Source: Halorussus vallis
Lineage (GTDB): Archaea; Halobacteriota; Halobacteria; Halobacteriales; Haladaptataceae
DNA length: 64,000 nucleotides
Assembly (NCBI RefSeq): GCF_024138165.1
Contig: NZ_CP100001.1
Span: 248,001 to 312,000, forward strand
Reading direction: 5' to 3'
Part shown: positions 1 through 9,430 of the stretch, in pieces
Layout of the letters: the number at the start of each line of letters is the position of its first letter
Position numbering within the stretch: position 1 is the first letter of the stretch
Position numbers and translations under genes: made by a program
The notes under the pieces: generated by a model
What the model was told of the DNA's origin: nothing
Databases searched by the model: none
The model's input: only the letters and a program-made list of their open reading frames with translations

Positions 1-842
1 TCCGCGACGAACACCCCGACCGGGTGTACGACGCACCGCTGGCGGAAGCGGCCATCCTGGGGCTGGGTGTCGGCCTCGGGGCGACCGGGTTCAGGCCTGT
101 CGCCGAGATACAGTTCGCCAGTTTCGTCTACCAGGGGTTCCACCAGTTACAGCAACACGCCGCCCGCCTGCGGAGTCGGACCCGCGGGACGCTCGGGGTC
201 CCGATGACGATTCGCATGCCCTACGGCGGCGGCATCCGGGCGCTCGAACTCCACTCCGAGAGCTTCGAGGCGGGGTACGCCCACCTGCCGGGGCTGAAGA
301 CGGTGGTACCCTCGAACCCCGCCGACGCCAAGGGGCTGTTGACGTCGGCGGTCCGGGACCCCGACCCGGTGGTGTTCCTCGAACCGACGAGTCGCTACCG
401 GGCCTCCCGGGAATCCGTCCCGGAAGGCGAACACACCGTCCCGCTCGGCGAGGCGAACGTCGTCCGCGAGGGCGAGGACGTGACGGTGGTCGCGTGGGGT
501 GCGATGCTCGCCGAAGCGCTGAGCGCGGTCGACGACGGCGACCTCGACGCCGACGCCGAGGTCGTCGACCTGCGGACCGTCTCGCCGATGGACTCGAAGA
601 CGATACTCAACTCGGTCCGGAAGACGGGACGGTGCGTCGTGGTCCACGAGGCGCCCCGGACCGCGGGGCTGGCCGCCGAGATAATCGCCCGCATCAACGA
701 CGACGCGCTCTACTACCTCGAAGCGCCGGTCGAGCGCGTCACGGGATACGATGTGCCGTTCCCGCTGTTCGCCCGCGAGGAGGCATACCGGCCCGACGCC
801 GAGCGCATCCGGCGGGGTATCGAACGCGCGCTGTCGAGGTGA
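1..842 (+). CDS. 2-oxoacid dehydrogenase E1 component, beta subunit (5'-partial)
   Basis: The reading frame is open from the left edge (codons start at base 3), so the N-terminus lies outside the window. About 279 codons remain, ending in TGA. They cover the end of the transketolase-type pyrimidine-binding domain (EAAILGLGVGLGATG, then FASFVYQGFHQLQQHAA) and the complete C-terminal transketolase domain (EDVTVVAWGAMLAEAL, VVDLRTVSPMD, VHEAPRTAGLAAEI). This is the pattern of PdhB/BkdB-type beta subunits, which with E1-alpha decarboxylate a 2-oxoacid using thiamine diphosphate and pass the acyl group to the E2 lipoyl domain. The alpha subunit and E2/E3 are expected just to the left. Which 2-oxoacid is used cannot be read from this fragment. 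The next gene is convergent. Confidence 0.9.
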   Translation, partial: RDEHPDRVYDAPLAEAAILGLGVGLGATGFRPVAEIQFASFVYQGFHQLQQHAARLRSRTRGTLGVPMTIRMPYGGGIRALELHSESFEAGYAHLPGLKTVVPSNPADAKGLLTSAVRDPDPVVFLEPTSRYRASRESVPEGEHTVPLGEANVVREGEDVTVVAWGAMLAEALSAVDDGDLDADAEVVDLRTVSPMDSKTILNSVRKTGRCVVVHEAPRTAGLAAEIIARINDDALYYLEAPVERVTGYDVPFPLFAREEAYRPDAERIRRGIERALSR

Positions 843-924
843 CGGCGGTTCCGCGAAACGGGACTCACCGCCGGACGAAGGGCGGCGCCAACGGTCTCGT
901 CGCGGCGGGGCGTTCGCCGAGTAG

Positions 925-1824
925 TCAGACGTAGTCGCCTTCGCTCTCGTAGACCGTCGGGTCGTCCTGATACTTGCGGGCGATATCCTCCAGGGTCGTG
1001 AACTCGGCGTTCTCGTGGCCCTTCACGTACTGGATGAACTCCTCCAGGTGCGAGATCATGTGCGGGAGTCCGTGGAGGTCGGGGTGGATGGTGAAGGTGT
1101 AGACGCCCGCCCCGCGCCGATTGTAGAGGAAGTCGAACTGGCGCTTGTAGTACTGCTCGTACATCATCTCCGGGTCCTTGTAGCCGGCGTGGTAGAGCGG
1201 CTGTTTGATGAACAGCATCGGCGGGATGTCGTCGCGGTACCAGCTGATGGGTATCTCGACGACGTCGGTTTCCTCGCCGTACTCGTAGGGCTCCATCCAC
1301 GACTGGGCATCCTGGTCGTAGTCGATGGGCGCCCACTCGTCGCCCTTGCGCATCCACCCAGGCTCGAACTCCCGCTCCATCAGACTGCTGTCGTAGAGGA
1401 AGTCGTGTTTCTCGACGAGTTCGGGCGTGTTCTCGCTGAACTCCCACCAACTCGCCCGGTGGCCGACCGGGCGCTCGCCCGAGACTTCCTCGATCAGGTC
1501 GATGGACACCTCCAGAATCTCGTCCTCTTGTCCGCGCGAGAGGTCGGTCGGGTTCTCGTGGGAGTAGCCGTGGACGCCGAGTTCGTGGCCGGCGGCCGCG
1601 ACGTCCTCGATTTCGTCGCGGAACGTGTCTATCGTGTGGCCCGGGACGTACCACGACGTCCGGACGTCCTCGTCCTCGAACAGTTGCAGGAGCCGCGGAA
1701 TCCCCTCGTTGCCGGCCGACAGCCCGCGCGAGAGGTCGGCCGGAGAGTCCGCACCGCCGTACGAGCCGAGCCAGCCGGCCACGCAGTCCGCGTCCACGCC
1801 GATTGCGACGTCGATGTCCCCCAT
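925..1824 (-). CDS. Polysaccharide deacetylase family protein (PuuE/HpPgdA-like)
   Basis: A 299-residue protein. The start is placed at ATG 1824 (MGDIDVAIG), because the 8 extra upstream residues are unconserved in character. It has the NodB-fold signature: metal/catalytic Asp in VDADC (about residue 11-13), an H-x3-H metal pair in GVHGYSHE (H85, H89), a distal His in TIHPDLHG and the typical SWYVPGHT loop. The family hydrolyses C-N bonds in N-acetylated sugars or small amides. This subgroup resembles peptidoglycan deacetylase PgdA of Helicobacter and allantoinase PuuE, which are cytoplasmic and lack signal peptides, as here. Substrate is unknown; archaea have no peptidoglycan, so an amidohydrolase role or a surface-glycan sugar is equally likely. 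It is divergent from the MoxR gene. Confidence 0.85.
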   Translation of the reverse strand: MGDIDVAIGVDADCVAGWLGSYGGADSPADLSRGLSAGNEGIPRLLQLFEDEDVRTSWYVPGHTIDTFRDEIEDVAAAGHELGVHGYSHENPTDLSRGQEDEILEVSIDLIEEVSGERPVGHRASWWEFSENTPELVEKHDFLYDSSLMEREFEPGWMRKGDEWAPIDYDQDAQSWMEPYEYGEETDVVEIPISWYRDDIPPMLFIKQPLYHAGYKDPEMMYEQYYKRQFDFLYNRRGAGVYTFTIHPDLHGLPHMISHLEEFIQYVKGHENAEFTTLEDIARKYQDDPTVYESEGDYV

Positions 1825-1967
1825 GGTGGCGCCACCTCCGACGCGCATCGGGGAAGTAGTTGTGGCCTGCCCTGCGAGCGACAGAGCGAGCGGTCGGTTC
1901 CGACGCCGGGACGAAACCCGGTCGCCGAGGGAGAATATTCATAACGAGCCTTTGAGAGGAACCGAAC

Positions 1968-2921
<954 letters not shown>

Positions 2922-3029
2922 GTCGGGGCGAGCCACCGGTTTCGAACCTTCGCACGCGTCGAGTAGCGGTGCGAGTACGTTCGACCACCCAAAACCTTTT
3001 GAAAGTTGTTGTAGTTCCTATACGTCTCC

Positions 3030-3956
3030 ATGTCCTCGCACCGACCGAAACAGACCGGTGTTCTCGCCGTCCTCCTCGTCGTCACCGTCGTCTTAGCCGG
3101 GTGTGCCGGAGCAGGAAATTCGTCACCGACGACCGCCGCTCCGGATGCGATAACCACGACACGGCCGACCATTACACAGTCGACTACCGCACAGCTAACC
3201 AATACACAGCCGACCACAACATCGAACGACACCACTCGGCTCCCGCCGGGAGTGACGGCGAACGGAATCGAAGAGCCGTCGGCGCTCGTCGAAGCCCACC
3301 GCCGGGCGCTCAATAACACGTCGTTTACCGTCGTCGAGGAGCGGATTACCCGGGTGAACGGCACGGTCGTCGTCCGGGGAACCGCCCGAGCGCGATTTTC
3401 ACAGTCGAACGGGCGCTATCTGTTTCGGTCGAACTCCACCGTCGTCAACGGGTCGGCGGACCAGGATGTCCGATTTACCCGGAGTATCTGGTCGAACGAG
3501 ACGACGACGGTTCGAAGGGTCGTGTTCTCGGACGGAACCGTCCAGTACGAAGTGGACCCACCGGGTGTGGATCGCCTCCGAGACGCCGCTACGGGCGGCG
3601 AGCGCCTCCGTGCGTTGTTCGCCGATGGGAACGCGACCGTCGAATCGACTGTCGAGCGGAACGGAACGACGCTGTACGAGATCGTTTCGACCGGCCGAGC
3701 GTCCATAGCCGTCGCTACCGAGAACGCATCGAACTTCACGCTGACCGCCTACGTCGCACCGAGCGGCGTCGTACGCGAGTATACGGTCACCTACCCGACG
3801 ACGTGGAACGGCCAACGCGCCCGGATAACCGAGCGGCGGCGGTACGTCGAAATCGGGTCGACGGCGGTTCGCCGGCCTGCGTGGGTGACGGAGGCGACCA
3901 TCAACGAGACGACGGCGTCCAACCCGTATGCATACTCCGTGTTCCGCACTCCGTAA
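3030..3956 (+). CDS. Haloarchaeal lipoprotein of unknown function
   Basis: A 308-residue protein with an N-terminal hydrophobic segment (about 11-24) ending in the lipobox LAGC (Cys about 25), then a Thr/Ser/Pro-rich linker (about 30-70) expected to span the surface layer. The remainder is beta-rich with repeated NGT/NAT/NTS sequons, so it is probably N-glycosylated. The architecture is like the lipoproteins that haloarchaeal annotation groups under DUF7537, with a helix around the residues LVEAHRRALNNTSFT followed by antiparallel strands; that family assignment is from memory of its pattern, not from a search. No catalytic motif is visible. It sits alone between the MoxR gene and a 430-bp gap. 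An AT-rich stretch (ttttgaaagttgttg, about 2997-3011) just before the start probably holds the promoter. Confidence 0.8.
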   Translation: MSSHRPKQTGVLAVLLVVTVVLAGCAGAGNSSPTTAAPDAITTTRPTITQSTTAQLTNTQPTTTSNDTTRLPPGVTANGIEEPSALVEAHRRALNNTSFTVVEERITRVNGTVVVRGTARARFSQSNGRYLFRSNSTVVNGSADQDVRFTRSIWSNETTTVRRVVFSDGTVQYEVDPPGVDRLRDAATGGERLRALFADGNATVESTVERNGTTLYEIVSTGRASIAVATENASNFTLTAYVAPSGVVREYTVTYPTTWNGQRARITERRRYVEIGSTAVRRPAWVTEATINETTASNPYAYSVFRTP

Positions 3957-4388
3957 CCACCGGTCGTGAGTAGTCCGGAGCGTCAATCCCACGTCCCCTG
4001 CGTCCCCGTTCGAGTACCGTCGCACCGGACCATCGGCTCATCGAGATGGACGGGTCGGAAATCGATTCCCCGAGGGCGGAAGTCCACGCCGAGTCGAACG
4101 GTCTGAATCTTCCCACTCGCCATTTTTGATGGCTCCACGTCTCGGAAGTCGAGCGTCGCCCGCTGACGTTCGTCCTGCACGCGAGTACTCACTTCGCTGC
4201 TGGCGAGGACTGCACGCCGTCGAAAACGATCGGGGGAGGACATGTACCCGCCGTACCACATGTAAATCCATATGCTTGACGGCGGTACATCGAGCCTCGG
4301 AGACGAGACGTTCGCACCACGGACGTGACGAATCGGCGTTCTCGTTCCGGGGTAAAGACCGGAGAAAAAACCGCGCTACCGACTGCCG
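3957..4388. other. 432-bp gap with one doubtful small ORF
   Basis: The stretch between the lipoprotein stop and the 3' end of copA contains no recognisable gene family. A minus-strand ORF (3983-4261, listed separately) has haloarchaeal-looking codon use. The rest shows no clear hairpin or RNA gene. Confidence 0.5.
3983..4261 (-). CDS. Doubtful small ORF, 92 aa
   Basis: Minus-strand ORF with ATG at 4261 and a second ATG at 4243 (MSSPDRFRRRAVLASSEVS). Third codon positions are mostly G/C and the translation mixes charged and hydrophobic residues like a real protein, including a duplicated-looking segment (DFRPRG then DFRPVH). There is no hydrophobic segment after the RRR motif, so it is not a Tat substrate. 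I do not recognise any family. It may be a real small protein, the tail of a decayed gene, or chance: high-GC DNA gives long spurious ORFs. Confidence 0.3.
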   Translation of the reverse strand: MWYGGYMSSPDRFRRRAVLASSEVSTRVQDERQRATLDFRDVEPSKMASGKIQTVRLGVDFRPRGIDFRPVHLDEPMVRCDGTRTGTQGTWD

Positions 4389-7055
4389 TTACCTCAGGAA
4401 TCCGAACAGTTCGTAGTCGTGGTCGGGCGTGTACCTGCGGAACAGCAGGCTGTTGGTCAGCACGCTCACGCTGGAGAACGCCATCGCGGCGGCCGCCAGC
4501 ACGGGCTGGAGCAGGCCGAGGCTCGCCAGCGGAATCATCGCGGTGTTGTAGCCAAGCGCCCAGAAGAGGTTCTGCTTTATCTTCGACAGCGTTCCCTCCG
4601 AGACGCGGATGGCCTTCAGCACGTCGGCAGGGTCGTCGCGCATCAGCGTCACGTCGGCGGCCTCGATGGCCACGTCGGTGCCGCTCCCGATGGCCGCGCC
4701 GACGTAGGCCGCGGCGAGCGCGGGAGCGTCGTTGACGCCATCGCCGACCATCATCGCGTTGCGACCCTCCGACTGGATGTCCTCGACGGCGTCGGCCTTG
4801 TCCTCGGGCAGCACCTCCGCCCGAACGTTCTCGGGGTCGATGCCGACCTGCTCGGCGACCGCGCGGGCGGTGCGCTCGTTGTCGCCGGTGATGAGCATCA
4901 CGTCGCGACCCGACTCGCGGAGGTCGGAGACGGCGCGCTCGGCGCTCTCCTTCACGGTGTCGCTGTCGGCGACCACGCCCGCGAGGCGGTAGTCTCGCGG
5001 CTGGTCGCCGCTCGACCGTTCCGAGGCGCTTCGCGCCTCGCGGACCGCGACGAGCATCGCGGTCTTGCCCTCGCGTTCGAGCCGTTCCATCGTCTCCTCG
5101 GCGGCCGAGGCGTCGACGCCCTCGTCCTCGAGCAGTTTCCGGTTGCCGACCAGCACCTCGCCGTGGCTCGTGGTCGCCCGGACGCCGTGTCCGGGGACGT
5201 TCTCGAAGCTTTCGGGGTCCTCGACGGTGAGGCCGCGTTCCTCCGCGCCCGCGACGATGGCCTCCGCGAGCGGGTGCTCGCTACCCTTTTCGGCGCTGGC
5301 GGCCGCCGCGAGGACGAAGTCCTCGTCGGCGGCCGCGGGTTCGGACGCCTCTATCGCACCCCCGTCGGCCGCCGGTTCGCCGCCGTCAGCCGCCGCGCGC
5401 TCGGACCCGCCGGCGGCGGGTCCGAGCGCGACTACGTCGGTCAACTGCATCTCGCCGCGGGTCAGCGTGCCGGTCTTGTCGAAGACGACCGTGTCGACGT
5501 CCTTGACGCGTTCGAGCACGTCGCCGCCCTTGAACAGCACGCCGTTCTGGGCGCCGATGGAGGTGCCGACCATCGTCGCCGCGGGCGTGGCCAGTCCGAG
5601 CGCGCAGGGGCAGGCGATGAGCACCGCGGAGGCGAACACGACCACCGCGAACTCGAGGGTGGTGATGGTGCCGCCCGCGACCGCCGGCCCGCCGGCGACC
5701 AGCCCCCACAGCGGGAGACTGCTCACGAACCCGGCCAGCGCCTCGGGGAAGAGGTACCAGACGACGCCCCACAGCAGGGCGTTGGTGATGACCGCCGGCA
5801 CGAAGTACGCCGAGATGCGGTCGGCCACCTGCTGGATCTCTGGCTGGCGGCTCTGGGCCTCCTTGACTAGCTGGACGATTTGCTGGAGCGCGGTCTCGGA
5901 GCCGACCTTCGTCGCCTCGACCCGGAGGATGCCGTTCTCGTTGACGGTCGAACCCACGACCTCGTCGCCGGGCGACTTCTCGACCGGCACCGACTCGCCG
6001 GTCACCATCGACTCGTCGACGGCGCTGTCGCCCTCCCGGACCACGCCGTCGGTCGGAATCTTCTCGCCGGGCCGGACGACCATCACGTCGCCGACCTCGA
6101 CCTCCTCCAGCGGAATCTCCTCCTCTTCGCCGTCGCGGACGACCGTCGCGGTGTCGGCCTCCATCTCCAGCAGTTTTCGCAGGGCCTCGCTGGCCTGGCC
6201 CTTCGAGCGGGCTTCGAGGTAGTTGCCCAGCGTGATGAACACCAGGATGAGCGCGGCCGTCTCGAAGTAGAGGCCGCCCGAGAGGCCGAACAGGACCGCG
6301 ACGCTGTAGAGGTAGGCGGTCGACGACCCCAGCGCGATGAGCACGTCCATGTTCGCGGTCCGGTTCTTGACGAGCGCGGTGTAGGAGTTCTCGTAGAACT
6401 CCTTGCCGAGGAAGTACTGGACCGGCGTCGCCAGCCCGAACATCACCCAGGGGAGCGGAATTCCGAAGACGGCGTCGCCGAGCAGGCCGTCGAACAGGAA
6501 GTGTTCGAGCATGAAGAACACGAGCGGCGCCGACAGCGCCGCGCCCAACAGGGTCAGATTCCGCTGGCGACGAATCTCGGCCTGTCGGGCGTCCTCGCGT
6601 CGGTCGCCCGCAGTTTCGCCGTCCTCGTCTGCGTCGTCCTCGCGGATGGGTTCGTAGCCCGCTCGCTCGATGGCGTCGTAGAGGTCCGAGAGGTCGGCGT
6701 CCTCGGGGTTGTACCGCACCGTCCCCTCGTCGGTGGCGTAGTTGACCTCGGCGTCGATGACCCCCTGCGTCTCTTCGAGAGCGGTCTCGTTGGCCTGCGA
6801 GCAGTTCGCACAGGACATGCCCGAGATGCCGACGGTCACCTGCTGGCTCACGGGGTCGTAGCCCGCGTCCTCTATCGCCCCGTAGATGTCGGCCAGCGAC
6901 ACCGCCTCGGGGTCGTACTCGACGGTGGCCTCGTCGGTGGCGAAGTTGACGTTCGCCTCGACGATGCCGTCCAACTCCCCGAGGGCGTCCTCGACGGTGC
7001 CCGAGCAGTTGGCACAGCTCATTCCTCGGATTTCGAGGTGCGTTTTCCTGGCCAT
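4389..7055 (-). CDS. copA: Copper-exporting P1B-type ATPase with two N-terminal HMA domains
   Basis: An 888-residue heavy-metal P-type ATPase. Two heavy-metal-associated domains carry GMSCANCS (C14/C17 and C82/C85). The membrane part contains the CPC metal site ([12 protein letters not shown]), the TGES actuator motif, the DKTGT phosphorylation motif, SEHPL in the nucleotide domain and [14 protein letters not shown] plus these features marks a Cu(I)/Ag(I) exporter in the cytoplasmic membrane. Between DKTGT and SEHPL there is an Ala/Gly/Glu-rich insertion ([20 protein letters not shown] and on) encoded by a perfect 17-bp inverted repeat (5396-5430), and a second short insertion carries a hairpin at 5022-5040. 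A cttaaag TATA-like box lies near 7089-7095 upstream. A TRASH-domain AsnC regulator 12 kb away is a plausible regulator. Confidence 0.95.
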   Translation of the reverse strand: MARKTHLEIRGMSCANCSGTVEDALGELDGIVEANVNFATDEATVEYDPEAVSLADIYGAIEDAGYDPVSQQVTVGISGMSCANCSQANETALEETQGVIDAEVNYATDEGTVRYNPEDADLSDLYDAIERAGYEPIREDDADEDGETAGDRREDARQAEIRRQRNLTLLGAALSAPLVFFMLEHFLFDGLLGDAVFGIPLPWVMFGLATPVQYFLGKEFYENSYTALVKNRTANMDVLIALGSSTAYLYSVAVLFGLSGGLYFETAALILVFITLGNYLEARSKGQASEALRKLLEMEADTATVVRDGEEEEIPLEEVEVGDVMVVRPGEKIPTDGVVREGDSAVDESMVTGESVPVEKSPGDEVVGSTVNENGILRVEATKVGSETALQQIVQLVKEAQSRQPEIQQVADRISAYFVPAVITNALLWGVVWYLFPEALAGFVSSLPLWGLVAGGPAVAGGTITTLEFAVVVFASAVLIACPCALGLATPAATMVGTSIGAQNGVLFKGGDVLERVKDVDTVVFDKTGTLTRGEMQLTDVVALGPAAGGSERAAADGGEPAADGGAIEASEPAAADEDFVLAAAASAEKGSEHPLAEAIVAGAEERGLTVEDPESFENVPGHGVRATTSHGEVLVGNRKLLEDEGVDASAAEETMERLEREGKTAMLVAVREARSASERSSGDQPRDYRLAGVVADSDTVKESAERAVSDLRESGRDVMLITGDNERTARAVAEQVGIDPENVRAEVLPEDKADAVEDIQSEGRNAMMVGDGVNDAPALAAAYVGAAIGSGTDVAIEAADVTLMRDDPADVLKAIRVSEGTLSKIKQNLFWALGYNTAMIPLASLGLLQPVLAAAAMAFSSVSVLTNSLLFRRYTPDHDYELFGFLR
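5022..5040. repeat. Hairpin in copA: 8-bp arms, 3-nt loop
   Basis: Arms 5022-5029 (cgaggcgc) and 5033-5040 (gcgcctcg), loop TTC. It lies in the segment encoding the Ser/Arg-rich insertion near [19 protein letters not shown]. Confidence 0.8.
5396..5430. repeat. Perfect inverted repeat in copA: 17-bp arms, 1-nt spacer
   Basis: Left arm 5396-5412 (cgcgctcggacccgccg) and right arm 5414-5430 are exact reverse complements around a single G. The repeat encodes part of the low-complexity insertion between the phosphorylation and nucleotide-binding motifs of the ATPase. Confidence 0.92.
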
Positions 7056-7250
7056 GTCTGTCTCTTGTCTACATCTAGGGGAGCCATCTTAAAGCGACTT
7101 TCCCCTTACGAACCCAGCCTCCTGAGGATGAAATTCTTAGATAGTTCGGCAACGACGGCGTGGACTTTCGTTCGGCGAACCGAATCGGTCGCCGAGTTCG
7201 ATTTCCGACGCGGGGTCGTTCCGAAACCGGACGCGGGCGCTCGGGCGGTC

Positions 7251-8306
7251 CTACTCCTCGGTGTCGTAGGGTTCGCCCACGGCCGACGGCGTCCGGGTGT
7301 ACCCGACCAGCGCGAGCACCACGAGCACGGCGACGTAGGGGAACAGGCCCACGATACTGCCGGGTAGCGAGATGCCGATGGTCTGGAACTGGACCTGGAG
7401 CATGTCCATCGCGCCGAACAGCAGCGACGCGCCGAACGCGCCCAGCGGGTTGTAGTTGCCGAACAGGTAGGCGACGATGGCGATCCAGCCCCGGCCGTCG
7501 ACCATCGTCACGCCGGTGCCGGTGAAGCCGCTGCCGATGCCGACCGAGAGCACGCCGCCGGCCAGTCCGACCAGCGCGCCCGACAACAGCACTGCGGCGT
7601 AGCGGACGCGGTTCACGTCGACGCCCGCCGTGTCGAGCGCCTCGGGATTCTCGCCGGCGGCCTGAACCCAGTAGCCGTACCGTGTCCGGTAGAGCACGAC
7701 CCACGCGACGACCGCGAGGACGACGGTGAACAGCACGAGCGGCGAGGCGTCGAACAGCAGGCGGCCGACCACCGGGATGTCGGCCAGCACCGGAACCGCG
7801 AGGTCGTCGATGTTCGGCAGCGACGGACTGGAGACGCCGCCCCAGACGACCGTCGCGGTGAACGGGCCGAACCCGAGGCCGATGAACCAGACTGCGAGTC
7901 CGGCGACGATCTGGTCGGCCTCGTAGCGAATCGTCAGCACGGCGAATATCGCGGTCAGTAGCGTGCAGACGACCGTCGCGGCGACGATGCCGAACCAGAG
8001 GTGGGCCTGCGTGACCGCCGCTCCCTCGGAGGGGAACCAGGCCGCGGCGGCGGCCGTGAGCGCCCCGAATATCATGAACCCCTCCAGACCGATGTTGAAC
8101 ACGCCGCTCTTCTCGGCGTAGAGGCCGCCGATGGCCGCCAGCGCGATGGGCGTGGCGGCCTGGAGCGCCCGCTCGAACGTGCCGACGGTGAACAGTTCGA
8201 CCAGCGGCAGGTCCAGCGCCGCCGTGAGAATTCCCAGCACCACGACCAGCGCCGCGAAGACGCCGAGGGCGAGTCGGTTCCTCGCCGCGCGGTCGGCGAC
8301 GCTCAT
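7251..8306 (-). CDS. BMP-type ABC transporter permease 2 (YufQ/NupQ-like)
   Basis: A 351-residue polytopic membrane protein with about 8-10 hydrophobic segments and the family's conserved loop features (GGLYAEKSGVFNIGLEGFM near residue 60, GSGFTGTGVTMVDGRGWIA). It belongs to the branched-chain-amino-acid/ribose permease superfamily, in the subgroup paired with BMP (basic membrane protein) receptors; characterised bacterial members import purine or other nucleosides. Its ATG overlaps the stop of the preceding permease gene by 4 bp (ATGA), indicating translational coupling. Last gene of the four-gene operon. Confidence 0.92.
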   Translation of the reverse strand: MSVADRAARNRLALGVFAALVVVLGILTAALDLPLVELFTVGTFERALQAATPIALAAIGGLYAEKSGVFNIGLEGFMIFGALTAAAAAWFPSEGAAVTQAHLWFGIVAATVVCTLLTAIFAVLTIRYEADQIVAGLAVWFIGLGFGPFTATVVWGGVSSPSLPNIDDLAVPVLADIPVVGRLLFDASPLVLFTVVLAVVAWVVLYRTRYGYWVQAAGENPEALDTAGVDVNRVRYAAVLLSGALVGLAGGVLSVGIGSGFTGTGVTMVDGRGWIAIVAYLFGNYNPLGAFGASLLFGAMDMLQVQFQTIGISLPGSIVGLFPYVAVLVVLALVGYTRTPSAVGEPYDTEE

Positions 8307-9430
8307 CGATCGTCACCCCCCAGTCCGGTGCGCTTGCCGGCCATCCGGAACAGTTCCGGCGTGGCGACGAACAGCACGACGAGGCCGACGACGCCGTCGA
8401 CCAGTTCGGGCGGCACGTCGAGCGTGAAGCCGATGTACTGGCCGCCGGCGTCCAGACCGCCGAACAGCAGGCCGGCGGGGACGACCCCCAGCGGGTTGTT
8501 GGCCGCGAGTAGGCTCACCGCGATGGCGTCGAAGCCGAACCGTGGGAACGTGCTCGGGTCGCTGTAGTAGCCCAGTATCATGATGGCGAAGACGGCGCCG
8601 GTGAGTCCGGCGACCATCCCCGAGAACGTCATCGTGGCGACCACCGTCTGCTTGGGGTCGACCCCCGAGTAGGCGGCCGCCGGTTCCTGGTGGCCGCTGG
8701 TGACCAGGTCGTAACCGAACCGCGTCCGGGCCATCACGACGTAGACGACGACCACCGTCGCGAGCGCCACGCCGAGTCCGATCACCGAGAACGACGCGCT
8801 GTCGAACACGAGCGACGGGAACTGGACGTAGTCGGGGAACTGCTCGGTGTTGGGCGCGGAGGCCCCCGCGGGCCGGAGGTAGCGGTCGACGACAAAGAAG
8901 ACGACCCCCGACGCGATAAAGTTGAGCATGATGGTCGTGATGACCTCGTTCGCGTCCGCGTAGGCCTTCATCAGCCCCGGAAGCGCGGCGTACGCGCCGC
9001 CGGCGACCATCGCGGCGACGACGCCGAGCACCACCAGCAGGGCGCCGCCGACCGCGCCGGTCGGCAGCACGGGCGCCAAGAACAGTATCGTGACCGCGGT
9101 CGCGAATCCGCCGACGACGAACTGGCCTTGGACGCCGATGTTGAACACGCCCGACCGGAACGCGACGGCGACGGCCACGCCCGCGAGGATGAGCATCGTC
9201 GACTGGCGGAGCGTGAACGCGACGTTCGCCCGGCTTCCGAACGCGCCGTAGACGAGCGAGGAGACGAACTCGACCGCGTCGTAGCCGGAGGCCGCCACGA
9301 TGACCGCGCCGAGCGCCAGCGCCATCGCCGTCGCGGCGACGGCGATGGCGAACCGCTCCAGCACCGTCGCACGGAGCATCCGGTCGGCCGCGCGGTCGAC
9401 GACCGCGCGGCCGGCGTCGGCGCGACTCAC
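8303..9430 (-). CDS. BMP-type ABC transporter permease 1 (YufP/NupP-like)
   Basis: A 375-residue polytopic permease with the partner signature (SGVFNIGVQGQFVVGG around residue 95-110, and the EVITTIMLNFIASG motif typical of this permease). It would form the heterodimeric channel with the downstream permease. The N-terminal cytoplasmic extension (ADAGRAVVDRAADRML) is encoded across a near-perfect DNA palindrome (9385-9413). Its ATG overlaps the ATPase gene stop by 4 bp. Confidence 0.92.
   Translation of the reverse strand: MSRADAGRAVVDRAADRMLRATVLERFAIAVAATAMALALGAVIVAASGYDAVEFVSSLVYGAFGSRANVAFTLRQSTMLILAGVAVAVAFRSGVFNIGVQGQFVVGGFATAVTILFLAPVLPTGAVGGALLVVLGVVAAMVAGGAYAALPGLMKAYADANEVITTIMLNFIASGVVFFVVDRYLRPAGASAPNTEQFPDYVQFPSLVFDSASFSVIGLGVALATVVVVYVVMARTRFGYDLVTSGHQEPAAAYSGVDPKQTVVATMTFSGMVAGLTGAVFAIMILGYYSDPSTFPRFGFDAIAVSLLAANNPLGVVPAGLLFGGLDAGGQYIGFTLDVPPELVDGVVGLVVLFVATPELFRMAGKRTGLGGDDR
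9385..9413. repeat. Inverted repeat at the permease N-terminus: 14-bp arms, 1-nt spacer
   Basis: Arms 9385-9398 (cggccgcgcggtcg) and 9400-9413 are exact reverse complements around one A. It encodes the charged cytoplasmic N-terminal extension before the first membrane segment. Confidence 0.9.

Noticed and set aside
4419-5870. 483-aa plus-strand ORF opposite copA
   Set aside because: Antisense shadow of a strongly conserved P-type ATPase; composition is Arg/Val/His-rich without any family pattern.
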